Below are positions 17,155 to 25,439 of a stretch of DNA of 64,000 nucleotides, piece after piece (the first letter of the stretch is position 1; every line of letters starts with the position of its first letter). A program made the position numbers and the translations under genes. The stretch comes from SAR86 cluster bacterium. Lineage in GTDB: Bacteria > Pseudomonadota > Gammaproteobacteria > Magnimaribacterales > D2472. The stretch covers positions 340,813 to 404,812 of the forward strand of contig CP097973.1 of the NCBI GenBank assembly GCA_023703655.1, written 5' to 3'. The notes below the pieces were generated by a model. It worked only from the letters and a program-made list of their open reading frames with translations, was not told the origin of the DNA and did no database searches.

Positions 17155-17589
17155 GTGAAGTTAACTACAAAAAGCAAATATGCTGTTAATGCACTTACAG
17201 ATTTAGCCTCGATCGGAAAAGATTTTCCTGTACGTTTAAAAGAAATTTCTTCAAGACAAAATATTGAACTAAATTATCTGGAGCAACTCTTTAGAAAACT
17301 TAGGATTGCAGGAATTGTTAAGAGTGTGAGAGGTAGACATGGAGGATACAAGTTTGCTATTACCCCAGCTAGTGTCTCTATAAAAGATATTATGGAGGCG
17401 GTAGAGGAAGATCTTGATGCAACACATTGCTCAGGTAAGAGAACTTGCATTGCTGGAAAAAGATGCAGTTCTCACGAATTGTGGCATGACTTAAATGAAG
17501 TAGTCCAAGATTATTTGAGCAGAATTTACATATTTGATCTTGTAGATTCATCTATTAATACCAATATAGATACAAAGGAAATTAACTAA
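17155..17589 (+). CDS. iscR: Fe-S cluster assembly regulator IscR
   Basis: Rrf2-family winged-helix repressor that senses [2Fe-2S] supply. Its cluster ligands C92, C98, C104 and H107 are all present at the same numbers as in E. coli IscR. The start is GTG at 17155, giving [11 protein letters not shown] as in the family; there is no Shine-Dalgarno sequence before it and the -10 box ends only six bases upstream, so the message may be leaderless. The stop overlaps the iscS start (TAATG). Confidence 0.97.
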   Translation: MKLTTKSKYAVNALTDLASIGKDFPVRLKEISSRQNIELNYLEQLFRKLRIAGIVKSVRGRHGGYKFAITPASVSIKDIMEAVEEDLDATHCSGKRTCIAGKRCSSHELWHDLNEVVQDYLSRIYIFDLVDSSINTNIDTKEIN

Positions 17590-18815
17590 TGGCAAAAAAA
17601 TTGAATTTACCTATTTACATGGATTATGCATCTACTACTCCTGTTGACCCAAGAGTAGCAGAAAAAATGTTGGCATTTATGACTTTAGATGGTGATTTTG
17701 GCAATCCTGCCTCAAGATCACATAAATATGGTTGGCAAGCTGAGAAAGCAGTCGAGGAAGCTCGTTCTCATGTAGCAAATCTCGTTAATTGTGATCCACG
17801 TGAAATTGTTTGGACTTCTGGTGCCACAGAAGCAGACAATCTAGCGATAAAAGGTGTTGCTAATTTCTATGCTTCAAGAGGTAAACATATTATCACCTCA
17901 AAGATTGAACATAAGGCTGTTTTAGATCCTTGCAGACAACTTGAAAGAGATGGATATGAGATTACTTACTTAGATCCAAATGAAAATGGGTGTATCACCC
18001 TAGATTCAATAAAAGCAGCCGTTCGCCCTGACACAATACTCATTTCTGTTATGCACATTAATAACGAGCTTGGCACAGTAAATGACATAAAATCTATTGG
18101 TTCATTTGCTAGAGAAAAAGGAATATTTTTTCATGTTGACGCTGCTCAAAGCACTGGCAAGGTTAATATCGATCTTACAAACTTAGAGGTCGATTTGATG
18201 TCATTTTCGGCTCACAAGACTTATGGACCTAAGGGCATTGGTGCACTATATGTTTCACGAAAGCCGAGAGTCAGGATTGAAGCTCAAATTCATGGCGGCG
18301 GTCACGAAAGAGGGATGAGATCCGGAACACTTGCTACACACCAAATAGTTGGAATGGGCGAGGCATTTAGGATTGCAAAAACTGAGATGAAATCAGATCT
18401 TAAAAAAATTAAAGGCTTTCACTCAAAATTTTTAGATGGAATAAAGGATATAGAAGAGATTTATATCAACGGTGGATTAAATGATAAGGTTAACAATATA
18501 TTGAATGTTAGCTTTGCATATGTTGAGGGTGAGTCATTAATAATGGCACTTAAAGATATTGCTGTTTCGTCTGGATCAGCATGTACATCAGCAAGCCTTG
18601 AACCATCTTATGTCTTGAGAGCCCTCGGAAGAGAGGATGAGCTTGCTCATAGCTCAATAAGGTTTTCTTTTGGAAGATTTACTACTGAGGATGATATTAA
18701 TCATACATTATCAATTTTATCTAATGCTGTTGAAAGGTTAAGGGAGCTTTCACCTCTTTGGGAAATGCATTTGGACGGAATTGATATGAGCAAGGTAGAA
18801 TGGAACACGCACTAG
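17589..18815 (+). CDS. iscS: Cysteine desulfurase IscS
   Basis: PLP enzyme that takes sulfur from cysteine for Fe-S clusters and tRNA thiolation. PLP Lys at 210 in [12 protein letters not shown], active-site Cys332 in [18 protein letters not shown] segment at 107-111. 408 residues against 404 in E. coli. Second gene of the Isc operon. Confidence 0.98.
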   Translation: MAKKLNLPIYMDYASTTPVDPRVAEKMLAFMTLDGDFGNPASRSHKYGWQAEKAVEEARSHVANLVNCDPREIVWTSGATEADNLAIKGVANFYASRGKHIITSKIEHKAVLDPCRQLERDGYEITYLDPNENGCITLDSIKAAVRPDTILISVMHINNELGTVNDIKSIGSFAREKGIFFHVDAAQSTGKVNIDLTNLEVDLMSFSAHKTYGPKGIGALYVSRKPRVRIEAQIHGGGHERGMRSGTLATHQIVGMGEAFRIAKTEMKSDLKKIKGFHSKFLDGIKDIEEIYINGGLNDKVNNILNVSFAYVEGESLIMALKDIAVSSGSACTSASLEPSYVLRALGREDELAHSSIRFSFGRFTTEDDINHTLSILSNAVERLRELSPLWEMHLDGIDMSKVEWNTH

Positions 18816-18842
18816 TAATGCGCAAAACTAATGGAGTAAATT

Positions 18843-19247
18843 ATGGCTTACAGTAAAAAAGTAGTCGATAAATTTGAAAAGACATTAAATGAACCTGCAA
18901 AGTTCAATGTTGGCAGATTCAATCCAAAAGACACTGATGTCGGGACGGGCATGGTCGGTGCTCCAGCCTGTGGAGATGTGATGAAACTTCAAATTAAATG
19001 TAAATTGGAAGGCAACCAGCACGTAATAAGCGATGTTAAATTTAAGACATATGGTTGTGGTTCTGCAATAGCATCATCAAGTGAGCTCGTAGACATGCTA
19101 ATAGGCAAAACACTTGAGGAAGCAAAAGAAATAAAAAATAAAGATATAGCAGATGCACTTGAGTTACCTCCAATAAAGATACATTGCTCTGTTCTTGCTG
19201 AAGATTCTATCAAGCAGGCAATTGAGGATTTTGAACAAAAACAATAA
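18843..19247 (+). CDS. iscU: Fe-S scaffold protein IscU
   Basis: Scaffold on which [2Fe-2S] clusters are built. The ligands C43, D45, C72 and C115 are present. The loop that HscA binds, LPPVK in well-studied IscU proteins, reads LPPIK (residues 108-112) here, in an operon without hscA. A GGAG ribosome binding site precedes the ATG. 134 residues, usual length. Confidence 0.97.
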   Translation: MAYSKKVVDKFEKTLNEPAKFNVGRFNPKDTDVGTGMVGAPACGDVMKLQIKCKLEGNQHVISDVKFKTYGCGSAIASSSELVDMLIGKTLEEAKEIKNKDIADALELPPIKIHCSVLAEDSIKQAIEDFEQKQ

Positions 19248-19253
19248 GACTCA

Positions 19254-19964
19254 ATGGAAAAATTTATACCAAATGGATTACAGTTTTCTGATTCTGCATT
19301 AAATCATTTTTCTTTAATGCTAGAAGAAAATTCTGATATGAATGCCATCAGAATTGGTGTAAAAAAAGCAGGTTGTTCTGGATATGAATATTTCTTTGAG
19401 TTTGCTGATAAGCAATCTGAGGCTGATGAAGTTATAAATACAGGGTCTTGCAAATTTTTCATTGATCAAAATAGTTTTAAATTTTTAAAGGGTAGCATGG
19501 TTGATTATGCAGAAGAGGGCTTTAATAAGGGGATAAAATTCCATAATCCAAATGCAAAATCCGTATGTGGCTGTGGAGAAAGTTTTAATATTGATAACAA
19601 TCAAGAAGCATCAAATATATCTCTCAAAAAAAAAATAAAAATACTTCCTCATGAAGAATATTGTCCTGAAGGCATAACATTTGAGATTAACAATGAAGAA
19701 ACAATTCTTGAAGCATGTCTAAGGAATGGCATCAGGATTGAACATGCTTGTGAAATGTCGTGCGCATGTACTACCTGTCATGTTATTGTTGAAAACGGAT
19801 TTAATGCATTGGATGAGGCTACTGAAGAAGAGGAAGATTTATTAGATAAAGCATGGGGCTTAGAAGCAAACTCTCGATTAAGTTGCCAGGTATATCCTAA
19901 AGATGAATTAACTGTTATTCGCATTCCAAAATATACACTTAATCAAGTTTCTGAAGAGCACTAA
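19254..19964 (+). CDS. IscA-ferredoxin fusion protein
   Basis: One 236-residue reading frame with two Isc proteins. Residues 1-112 are an A-type carrier (IscA) with ligands C41, C105 and C107 (SVCGCGESF). Residues 128-236 are the adrenodoxin-type [2Fe-2S] ferredoxin Fdx, with C166, C172, C175 (HACEMSCACTTC) and C211. They are joined by a short linker with three lysines coded by part of a run of ten A (19626-19635). No ATG, GTG or TTG is available to start the ferredoxin alone. In most relatives hscB and hscA lie between iscA and fdx; here both are gone. IscA delivers clusters and Fdx supplies electrons, so the fusion joins two steps of one pathway. Confidence 0.92.
   Translation: MEKFIPNGLQFSDSALNHFSLMLEENSDMNAIRIGVKKAGCSGYEYFFEFADKQSEADEVINTGSCKFFIDQNSFKFLKGSMVDYAEEGFNKGIKFHNPNAKSVCGCGESFNIDNNQEASNISLKKKIKILPHEEYCPEGITFEINNEETILEACLRNGIRIEHACEMSCACTTCHVIVENGFNALDEATEEEEDLLDKAWGLEANSRLSCQVYPKDELTVIRIPKYTLNQVSEEH
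19626..19635 (+). other. A10 run at the IscA/ferredoxin joint, possible slippage site
   Basis: Ten A in a row encode the linker lysines of the fusion. A transcript one A shorter, or a ribosome shifted +1, meets TAA at once (19636-19638); one A more, or a -1 shift, meets TGA at 19652-19654. Either slip would release IscA alone, with intact cluster ligands. Runs of nine or more A are known to cause transcriptional slippage in bacteria. No activity can be shown from sequence alone. Confidence 0.45.
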
Positions 19965-19966
19965 TC

Positions 19967-20167
19967 ATGAAGCTTGATTGGAATGATATCAATGATATCG
20001 CTATCAGCCTATTTGAAAAATTTCCTGACACTGATCCCCAGTGGATTGGCTTTCCTGATTTACATAAAAAAATTCTTGAGCTCAGTGATTTTGAAGGAGA
20101 TCCTAATAAATCTAATGAAAAAATACTTGAAGCTATTCAAGCATTATGGATAGAGGAGTATAAATAA
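19967..20167 (+). CDS. iscX: Fe-S assembly protein IscX
   Basis: Small acidic protein (66 residues) that binds IscS and iron and tunes cluster assembly. It shows the family pattern of MKLDWND at the start, the DTDPQWIGFPDLHKKI segment (residues 21-36) and a WIEEYK end. It is the last gene of the Isc operon, as in E. coli, 2 bases after the fusion gene. Confidence 0.95.
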   Translation: MKLDWNDINDIAISLFEKFPDTDPQWIGFPDLHKKILELSDFEGDPNKSNEKILEAIQALWIEEYK

Positions 20168-20194
20168 TAATTTATAATACAAGTGGGGTTAACT

Positions 20195-20614
20195 ATGAGT
20201 ACTGAAAAAACACTATCTATTATTAAACCTGATGCGACATCAAGAAATATTATTGGAAGGATAATAAGTCGTTTTGAAGAGAATGATTTAAAGGTTTCAG
20301 CTCTAAAGTTAATACAATTAACGAAAGAAGACGCCGCTGCATTTTATAGTGAGCATAAAGGTAAGCCTTTTTTTGATAAGTTAGTGAGCTATATGATTTC
20401 GTCTCCAATTGTTGTTCAAGTTCTTGAAGGAGAAAATGCTGTCAAAAGAAATAGAGAACTAATGGGAGCTACAAATCCATCTGATGCTGAACCTGGCACT
20501 TTAAGACATGATTTTGCTGAATCTATCGATGCTAATGCCGTACATGGATCAGATTCAATAGAAAGTGCTGAACGAGAGATCAACTTCTTTTTTCAAGAAA
20601 AAGAAATATTTTGA
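20195..20614 (+). CDS. ndk: Nucleoside diphosphate kinase
   Basis: Balances nucleoside triphosphates by phosphate transfer from ATP. Active-site His in [18 protein letters not shown] (about residue 117), N-terminal [12 protein letters not shown] start at ATG 20195 (139 residues, family length); a GTG at 20183 would add four residues. Its stop overlaps the rodZ TTG start. Confidence 0.97.
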   Translation: MSTEKTLSIIKPDATSRNIIGRIISRFEENDLKVSALKLIQLTKEDAAAFYSEHKGKPFFDKLVSYMISSPIVVQVLEGENAVKRNRELMGATNPSDAEPGTLRHDFAESIDANAVHGSDSIESAEREINFFFQEKEIF

Positions 20615-21288
20615 CTGATTACAAAAGAGCTGGAAGAAAGCTTAAAAGAGCTGGGGGAAAGCTTTATAAAAAGAGAAAAGACCTCAAACTAAGCTTAGAG
20701 GAAATATCCAGCAAAACTAAAATTAGTAAACAATATTTAAAAGCTCTTGAATCTGGAGATTATTCAATTTTTCCAGCTGACATTTTTGCTCGGGGATATT
20801 TTAAACAGTACGTAAAATTCATCGGACTTGAAATCCCACCACCTGTAAAAAATAATAAAAATCAAGATACTGAAATTAAAGTTCATATCAATACAAATTC
20901 AAATTTTGCCCTAGGTTTCTCAATATTTATATTTTTCGCTTTAATGGTTGGAATTACCTTTTTAGATATAAATAATGACAACATTTACTACAACGGTGGA
21001 AATGAAACCCATGTTCAGCACGTTGACCAAAAGAGTCTTATGACTTTGAGCATTAAATTTCAAGAAGGTAGTTGGTTAATAATAAATTATGATGACGATT
21101 ATGAGACACCTATCATCGATTCTTATTTCACTGCTGGAGAAGAATACGAATTATTATTTGATGCCCCCATATCACTCACACTGGACAATGCTCAAAGCAC
21201 AACGGCTTTTTTGAATGGATTAGAAATTGATTTATCGGAAAATGTAAACAAATATAATAGTTCTACATTGGTAATTAATGATGGATAG
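20611..21288 (+). CDS. rodZ: RodZ-like cell shape protein
   Basis: Inner-membrane protein with an N-terminal cytoplasmic helix-turn-helix domain (about residues 10-75; [23 protein letters not shown], read in parts), one membrane helix (about 97-118) and a periplasmic beta domain. RodZ ties MreB to the elongation machinery. It is shorter (225) than the E. coli protein (337), with a short linker. Start is TTG at 20611. ispG follows, overlapping by 11 bases, as in E. coli and Pseudomonas; rlmN and pilF, normally between ndk and rodZ, are missing. Confidence 0.88.
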   Translation: MTDYKRAGRKLKRAGGKLYKKRKDLKLSLEEISSKTKISKQYLKALESGDYSIFPADIFARGYFKQYVKFIGLEIPPPVKNNKNQDTEIKVHINTNSNFALGFSIFIFFALMVGITFLDINNDNIYYNGGNETHVQHVDQKSLMTLSIKFQEGSWLIINYDDDYETPIIDSYFTAGEEYELLFDAPISLTLDNAQSTTAFLNGLEIDLSENVNKYNSSTLVINDG

Positions 21289-22387
21289 AGTTGTAAAAGA
21301 GAGAAAGCTCACAAAACAAATTAAGGTTGGCAATGTGCCAGTTGGGGGATGCAGCCCAATCAGTATTCAATCCATGACAAACACAAATACTGAAGATGTG
21401 AAGTCAACAATCAAACAAGTGAATTTAATACAAGATGCTGGAGCCGATATTGTAAGAATTTCAGTACCAACTATGGATGCTGCTGGTGCGTTTAAGAAGA
21501 TTAAATCTAAAGTTAAATTACCTGTTGTTGCAGATATACATTTTGATTACAAAATTGCACTTGCAGTAGCTGATTCAGCAGATTGCTTGAGAATAAATCC
21601 TGGAAATATAGGTAAAGCTGAGAAGATTAGAGAAGTTATAAATGCAGCCAAATCCAATGATATACCCATAAGAGTTGGTGTTAACGCAGGCTCTCTTGAA
21701 AAACATTTACAAAAAAAATATGGTGAACCAAATTCGGACGCTCTAGTAGAATCTGCAATGAAGCAAATTGATATTTTAGAAAAAAATAACTTTGATAACT
21801 TTAAGTTAAGCTTGAAGGCTTCAAATATTGATATGACTGTTGAGAGTTACCGAAAGATTTCTAAAAAAATTGATCAACCATTACATTTAGGTATTACCGA
21901 ATCAGGAACATTTCGCGCAGGATCAGTAAAATCTTCAATTGGCATAGGAATGCTTTTGTCAGAGGGTATTGGGGATACGATTAGAATCTCACTTGCTTCG
22001 GATCCCGTCGACGAGGTTAAAGTTGGTTGGGATATTTTAAAATCCTTAAACCTTAGAAGTAGAGGTGTAAAAATTGTAGCCTGTCCAAGTTGTTCAAGGC
22101 AAAATTTTGATGTAATTAAAGTTGTTAATGAACTTGAGACAAGGTTGGAAGATATTTCAGAAGATATTGAGGTAGCAATCATTGGTTGTTATGTGAATGG
22201 CCCAGGAGAATCTAAAGTTGCCGATATTGGTCTAACAGGAGCTGCAAATAAAAGTTTATTGTATGTATCTGGTTCACCAAATAAGAAACTTGATAATTTA
22301 GATCTAGTAAATCAGCTAGAAAACGAAGTAAGAAACAAATTGGCAGAGAGGGCAACAGGAGCAAGCGATATTATTGCTGTCGGGTAA
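21278..22387 (+). CDS. ispG: 4-hydroxy-3-methylbut-2-enyl diphosphate synthase IspG
   Basis: [4Fe-4S] enzyme of the MEP isoprenoid pathway, making HMBPP, which IspH (52.4 kb in this window) reduces. Cluster ligands in ACPSCSRQ (about residues 269-272) and CYVNGPGE (about 304). 369 residues against 372 in E. coli. Overlaps rodZ; its stop directly abuts the hisS ATG. Confidence 0.98.
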   Translation: MMDRVVKERKLTKQIKVGNVPVGGCSPISIQSMTNTNTEDVKSTIKQVNLIQDAGADIVRISVPTMDAAGAFKKIKSKVKLPVVADIHFDYKIALAVADSADCLRINPGNIGKAEKIREVINAAKSNDIPIRVGVNAGSLEKHLQKKYGEPNSDALVESAMKQIDILEKNNFDNFKLSLKASNIDMTVESYRKISKKIDQPLHLGITESGTFRAGSVKSSIGIGMLLSEGIGDTIRISLASDPVDEVKVGWDILKSLNLRSRGVKIVACPSCSRQNFDVIKVVNELETRLEDISEDIEVAIIGCYVNGPGESKVADIGLTGAANKSLLYVSGSPNKKLDNLDLVNQLENEVRNKLAERATGASDIIAVG

Positions 22388-23551
22388 ATGAAGTATAAAT
22401 CTTTGAGAGGAATGAATGATCTTGTTGGAGACCAGGCCAAAAAATATAGTCTTGTTGAATCAAAGATCATCAGTTTGGTAAATAGTTATGGATTTGATGA
22501 GGTCAGAACACCACTTGCTGAAGTAACTGAGTTATTCGAACGCTCTATTGGCTCTTCAACTGATATCGTTAATAAAGAGCTTTATTCTTTTGAGGATAGA
22601 AATAATAAAAGTATTTCAATCAGACCTGAAGGTACAGCTGGAGTTGTTAGAGCATTAATAGAAAATGATCTTGATAGACATGGAATAGATGTTTGGTATT
22701 TGGGACCAATGTATAGATACGAAAGACCTCAAAAAGGAAGGCTTCGTCAATTCCAACAATTTGGAGTGGAAAGTTTAATTGATCAAGAAAAATCCTCTCA
22801 AGAAGAATTGATAAGGATGGAGTTAAAAGTCATTGGTTGCCTTTTAGATATTGTCGAGGTATTAAATATAAAAGATTTCAAGCTAGAAATTAATAATATT
22901 GGCTCCTCTGAAACTAAGAAAAAATATTCTAAAGAATTAGTAAGTTTTCTTGAAACAAACCTTGATAAGCTTTCAGATACTGAAAAGAATAGACTGAGCA
23001 CAAATCCACTAAGAATATTAGATTCAAAAGATCCCATAACTAGAGATATTTTAAAATCAGCACCAGAATATACTGATTTTTTGAGTAAAGATGAGAAGCA
23101 ACACCTTAGTAAATTGACTAATGCAATTGAAGAAAATTACATAAAACCTCATATCCAACAAAATCTTGTTAGGGGTCTTGATTATTATTCTGGGATTGTT
23201 TTCGAAGTTGTATGCAATGATCTTGGCGCGCAAAATGCTATTGCTGGAGGTGGTTTTTATAGTGAACTGTTTGAAGAGTTTGGTGGTAATAGTATCTCTG
23301 CTTTCGGTTTTGCAATGGGAATTGATAGATTAATGGATATAGCTAGCCCAGCAGAAGATAACGTTTTAAAAGTTTTTGTATTAGATGTTACTAAAGCTAG
23401 CTCAAATTTTGCAATTCAAGTTTTTAATAAAATTAAGATGCTTTCAAGCACAACTCAATTGTTCTTCCCGCGCACGAAAGATTCTAGCCTAAAATCACTT
23501 TTACGGAATGTAAATAAAAAAAAATGGCGACATTGCCATTATTGTAGGTGA
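22388..23551 (+). CDS. hisS: Histidyl-tRNA synthetase, frame broken near the 3' end
   Basis: Class II synthetase: motif 2 GPMYRYERPQKGRLRQFQQ (about residues 107-125), the histidine-A motif LVRGLDYYSG (about 260) and motif 3 GFAMGIDRLMD (about 305). At about residue 378 an A9 run (23516-23524) shifts the frame, and the read-through protein ends after ten foreign residues. The proper C-terminus, NGDIAIIVGDEEEAN onward, continues in the next frame to TAA at 23657. With eight A the protein would be about 422 residues, close to 424 in E. coli. HisS is essential, so this is either a sequencing error or a frame mended by slippage. Confidence 0.93.
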   Translation: MKYKSLRGMNDLVGDQAKKYSLVESKIISLVNSYGFDEVRTPLAEVTELFERSIGSSTDIVNKELYSFEDRNNKSISIRPEGTAGVVRALIENDLDRHGIDVWYLGPMYRYERPQKGRLRQFQQFGVESLIDQEKSSQEELIRMELKVIGCLLDIVEVLNIKDFKLEINNIGSSETKKKYSKELVSFLETNLDKLSDTEKNRLSTNPLRILDSKDPITRDILKSAPEYTDFLSKDEKQHLSKLTNAIEENYIKPHIQQNLVRGLDYYSGIVFEVVCNDLGAQNAIAGGGFYSELFEEFGGNSISAFGFAMGIDRLMDIASPAEDNVLKVFVLDVTKASSNFAIQVFNKIKMLSSTTQLFFPRTKDSSLKSLLRNVNKKKWRHCHYCR

Positions 23552-23657
23552 TGAGGAGGAGGCCAATAAAAAAGTGATCTGGAAAGATATGAAGAATGAT
23601 ACAGATCAAGAATTAATAACTTTAGATGAATTAGAAAATAAGTATACTAAGCTTTAA
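23516..23657 (+). other. hisS: A9 run and out-of-frame 3' end of hisS
   Basis: The nine A at 23516-23524 are one more than the frame needs. From AAT at 23523 the frame reads NGDIAIIVGDEEEA and on to KYTKL and TAA at 23657, the end of the anticodon-binding domain of HisS. Without it the last 35 or so residues are lost. No other gene lies between here and yfgM. Confidence 0.85.
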
Positions 23658-23671
23658 TTTTATTACTGAAG

Positions 23672-24295
23672 ATGGTTGAATACAGAACAGACGAAGAAAG
23701 AGTACAACTAATACTGGATTATTTTAATCAATACAAGTTGGCAATTATCAGCTTTTTATTGTTTGTGATTATTTCAGTTAGTGGCTACTTTTATGTAACT
23801 AACAACAACAAACAGCTAAATAGTGAAGCCTATTCACTTTACGTTCAATGGAATGAAAATAAGGACACTGCCTTGTTTGATAAATTGCAAGGTGATTATA
23901 TTAATACCGGTTTTGCTCAATTAGCTTTGATCACAAGAGCCACTTTGTTAGCAAATGAAGGGAATATTGATGATAGTTTACGTTTGTTATATTTAGTTAA
24001 AGAAAACAGTGATGGTTTTTTTGGTAACGAATTTATCAACTTTATTTCTAAAATCAATATTGCAAGATTAGAGTTATCAATGAAAAATTTTGAAAAGGCT
24101 CTGCTCATGCTTGAAAGTATTAACACCAATGAGGTTAATCCAACTGTAAAAATATTGATTGGCGACGCGCTTTTTGGTTCCCAAAGGTATGATTTAGCAA
24201 AAAAAGCTTATTTTGAAGCTCTTGAGCTTTCTCAAATTAATGAAGAGAAAGCAATTATTAAATCAAAACTTAATCAACCTGAGATAGAGCAATGA
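23672..24295 (+). CDS. yfgM: YfgM-like TPR protein, SecYEG ancillary subunit
   Basis: Inner-membrane protein, 207 residues, with N-terminal EYRTDEERVQLILDYFNQYK, a membrane helix at about residues 23-43 and a periplasmic TPR-like domain. In E. coli YfgM joins PpiD at the SecYEG translocon and helps proteins cross the periplasm. Lies between hisS and bamB as in E. coli; overlaps bamB by 4 bases. Confidence 0.92.
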   Translation: MVEYRTDEERVQLILDYFNQYKLAIISFLLFVIISVSGYFYVTNNNKQLNSEAYSLYVQWNENKDTALFDKLQGDYINTGFAQLALITRATLLANEGNIDDSLRLLYLVKENSDGFFGNEFINFISKINIARLELSMKNFEKALLMLESINTNEVNPTVKILIGDALFGSQRYDLAKKAYFEALELSQINEEKAIIKSKLNQPEIEQ

Positions 24296-25437
24296 AGCAC
24301 CTTTTATCATTATTAATAATTTCAATGATAACAGGCTGCTCAACATTGAATTTTTGGTCATCTGAAGAAGAAGATCTTGAAGAGCCAAGACCACTCCAAA
24401 GAATTGAAAATTTATTTAAATTAGACAGAATTTGGTCTAGGGGATTTAATTCTGACAATTCATTAGGTAATTACAGAATAGCATTTGATGGTGATGAAAT
24501 TATTATTACGAATGAGGATGGTGATATATTTAATATTAATAAATTCAACGGTAAAGTTAATAATAAATACGAATTTGAGGTTGATGTTTCTGTCTCCGTT
24601 GCATTCGGCTTTAACAAAATAGTTCTAGCTGATAAAGATGGAATGATTTATTGTCTATCTGCTGCTAATAAAGATCTGATTTGGTCTCTCGATAGCGGAG
24701 CAGAAGTCTTATCAATTCCTGCAATTGATGCAAAAGCAGTTGTTGTGCATACTTCCGCAGGCCAGTTACTTGCTATAGATACAAATTCTGGATCATTGAA
24801 TTGGTCATATAGATCTCAATTACCAAACCTAACAATAAGAGGTAACAGTACTCCTTTAATTGCTAATGACCAAGTTTTTGCTACCTTTGATAATGGAAGA
24901 TTAGGGAGTTTTGACATAGCAACAGGATTTTCTCTTTTTGACGGCCCAATTTCATATAAAGAGGGGTCATCAGAATTAGAAAATTTGATTGATGCAGACT
25001 CAACTCCAGTAATTGAGGGCCCATTAGTTTTTGCAACAAATTATCAGGGAAGTCTAACTGGCTTTAGCATTCAAGAAGGAAGACCAGTACTGAGTATCAA
25101 GTCATCATCTTTTCATCCACCAGTGATTATGAGTAGAAACGTTGTAGTTATACAAGATTCTGGAGAGATATCATCTTTCTCCAATCAAACTTTAACACTT
25201 GATTGGGAAAACACAGATTATCTGAGAAGAAAACCATCTAATGCTGTCGATTATCAAGGTAATATTATATTTGGTGACGTTGAAGGTTTTGTTCATGTTA
25301 TTGATGGATCGAATGGCAATACTATTGGAAGAATGAAAATTTCAAGTAATCCAATTAAGAATCTAGTTAAAAGAGGTAATGAAATTTATATTTTGGACTC
25401 TGAACTTAAACTTTTTGTAATCAATCGTGATGCTTGA
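24292..25437 (+). CDS. bamB: Outer membrane assembly lipoprotein BamB
   Basis: BAM complex lipoprotein with an eight-bladed PQQ-type propeller. Lipobox ITGC (Cys16); blades with repeated AIDANSG-like turns, such as LLAIDTNSGSLNWSYR (about residue 160) and DGSNGNTIGRMK (about 342). 381 residues against 392 in E. coli. Overlaps yfgM by 4 bases, and der overlaps its end. Confidence 0.95.
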   Translation: MKHLLSLLIISMITGCSTLNFWSSEEEDLEEPRPLQRIENLFKLDRIWSRGFNSDNSLGNYRIAFDGDEIIITNEDGDIFNINKFNGKVNNKYEFEVDVSVSVAFGFNKIVLADKDGMIYCLSAANKDLIWSLDSGAEVLSIPAIDAKAVVVHTSAGQLLAIDTNSGSLNWSYRSQLPNLTIRGNSTPLIANDQVFATFDNGRLGSFDIATGFSLFDGPISYKEGSSELENLIDADSTPVIEGPLVFATNYQGSLTGFSIQEGRPVLSIKSSSFHPPVIMSRNVVVIQDSGEISSFSNQTLTLDWENTDYLRRKPSNAVDYQGNIIFGDVEGFVHVIDGSNGNTIGRMKISSNPIKNLVKRGNEIYILDSELKLFVINRDA

Positions 25438-25439
25438 AA

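Noticed and set aside
19620..19660. Separate ferredoxin gene with its own start after iscA
   Set aside because: No ATG, GTG or TTG lies in the ferredoxin frame before its conserved part, and the frame is continuous from iscA; only an ATA would be available.
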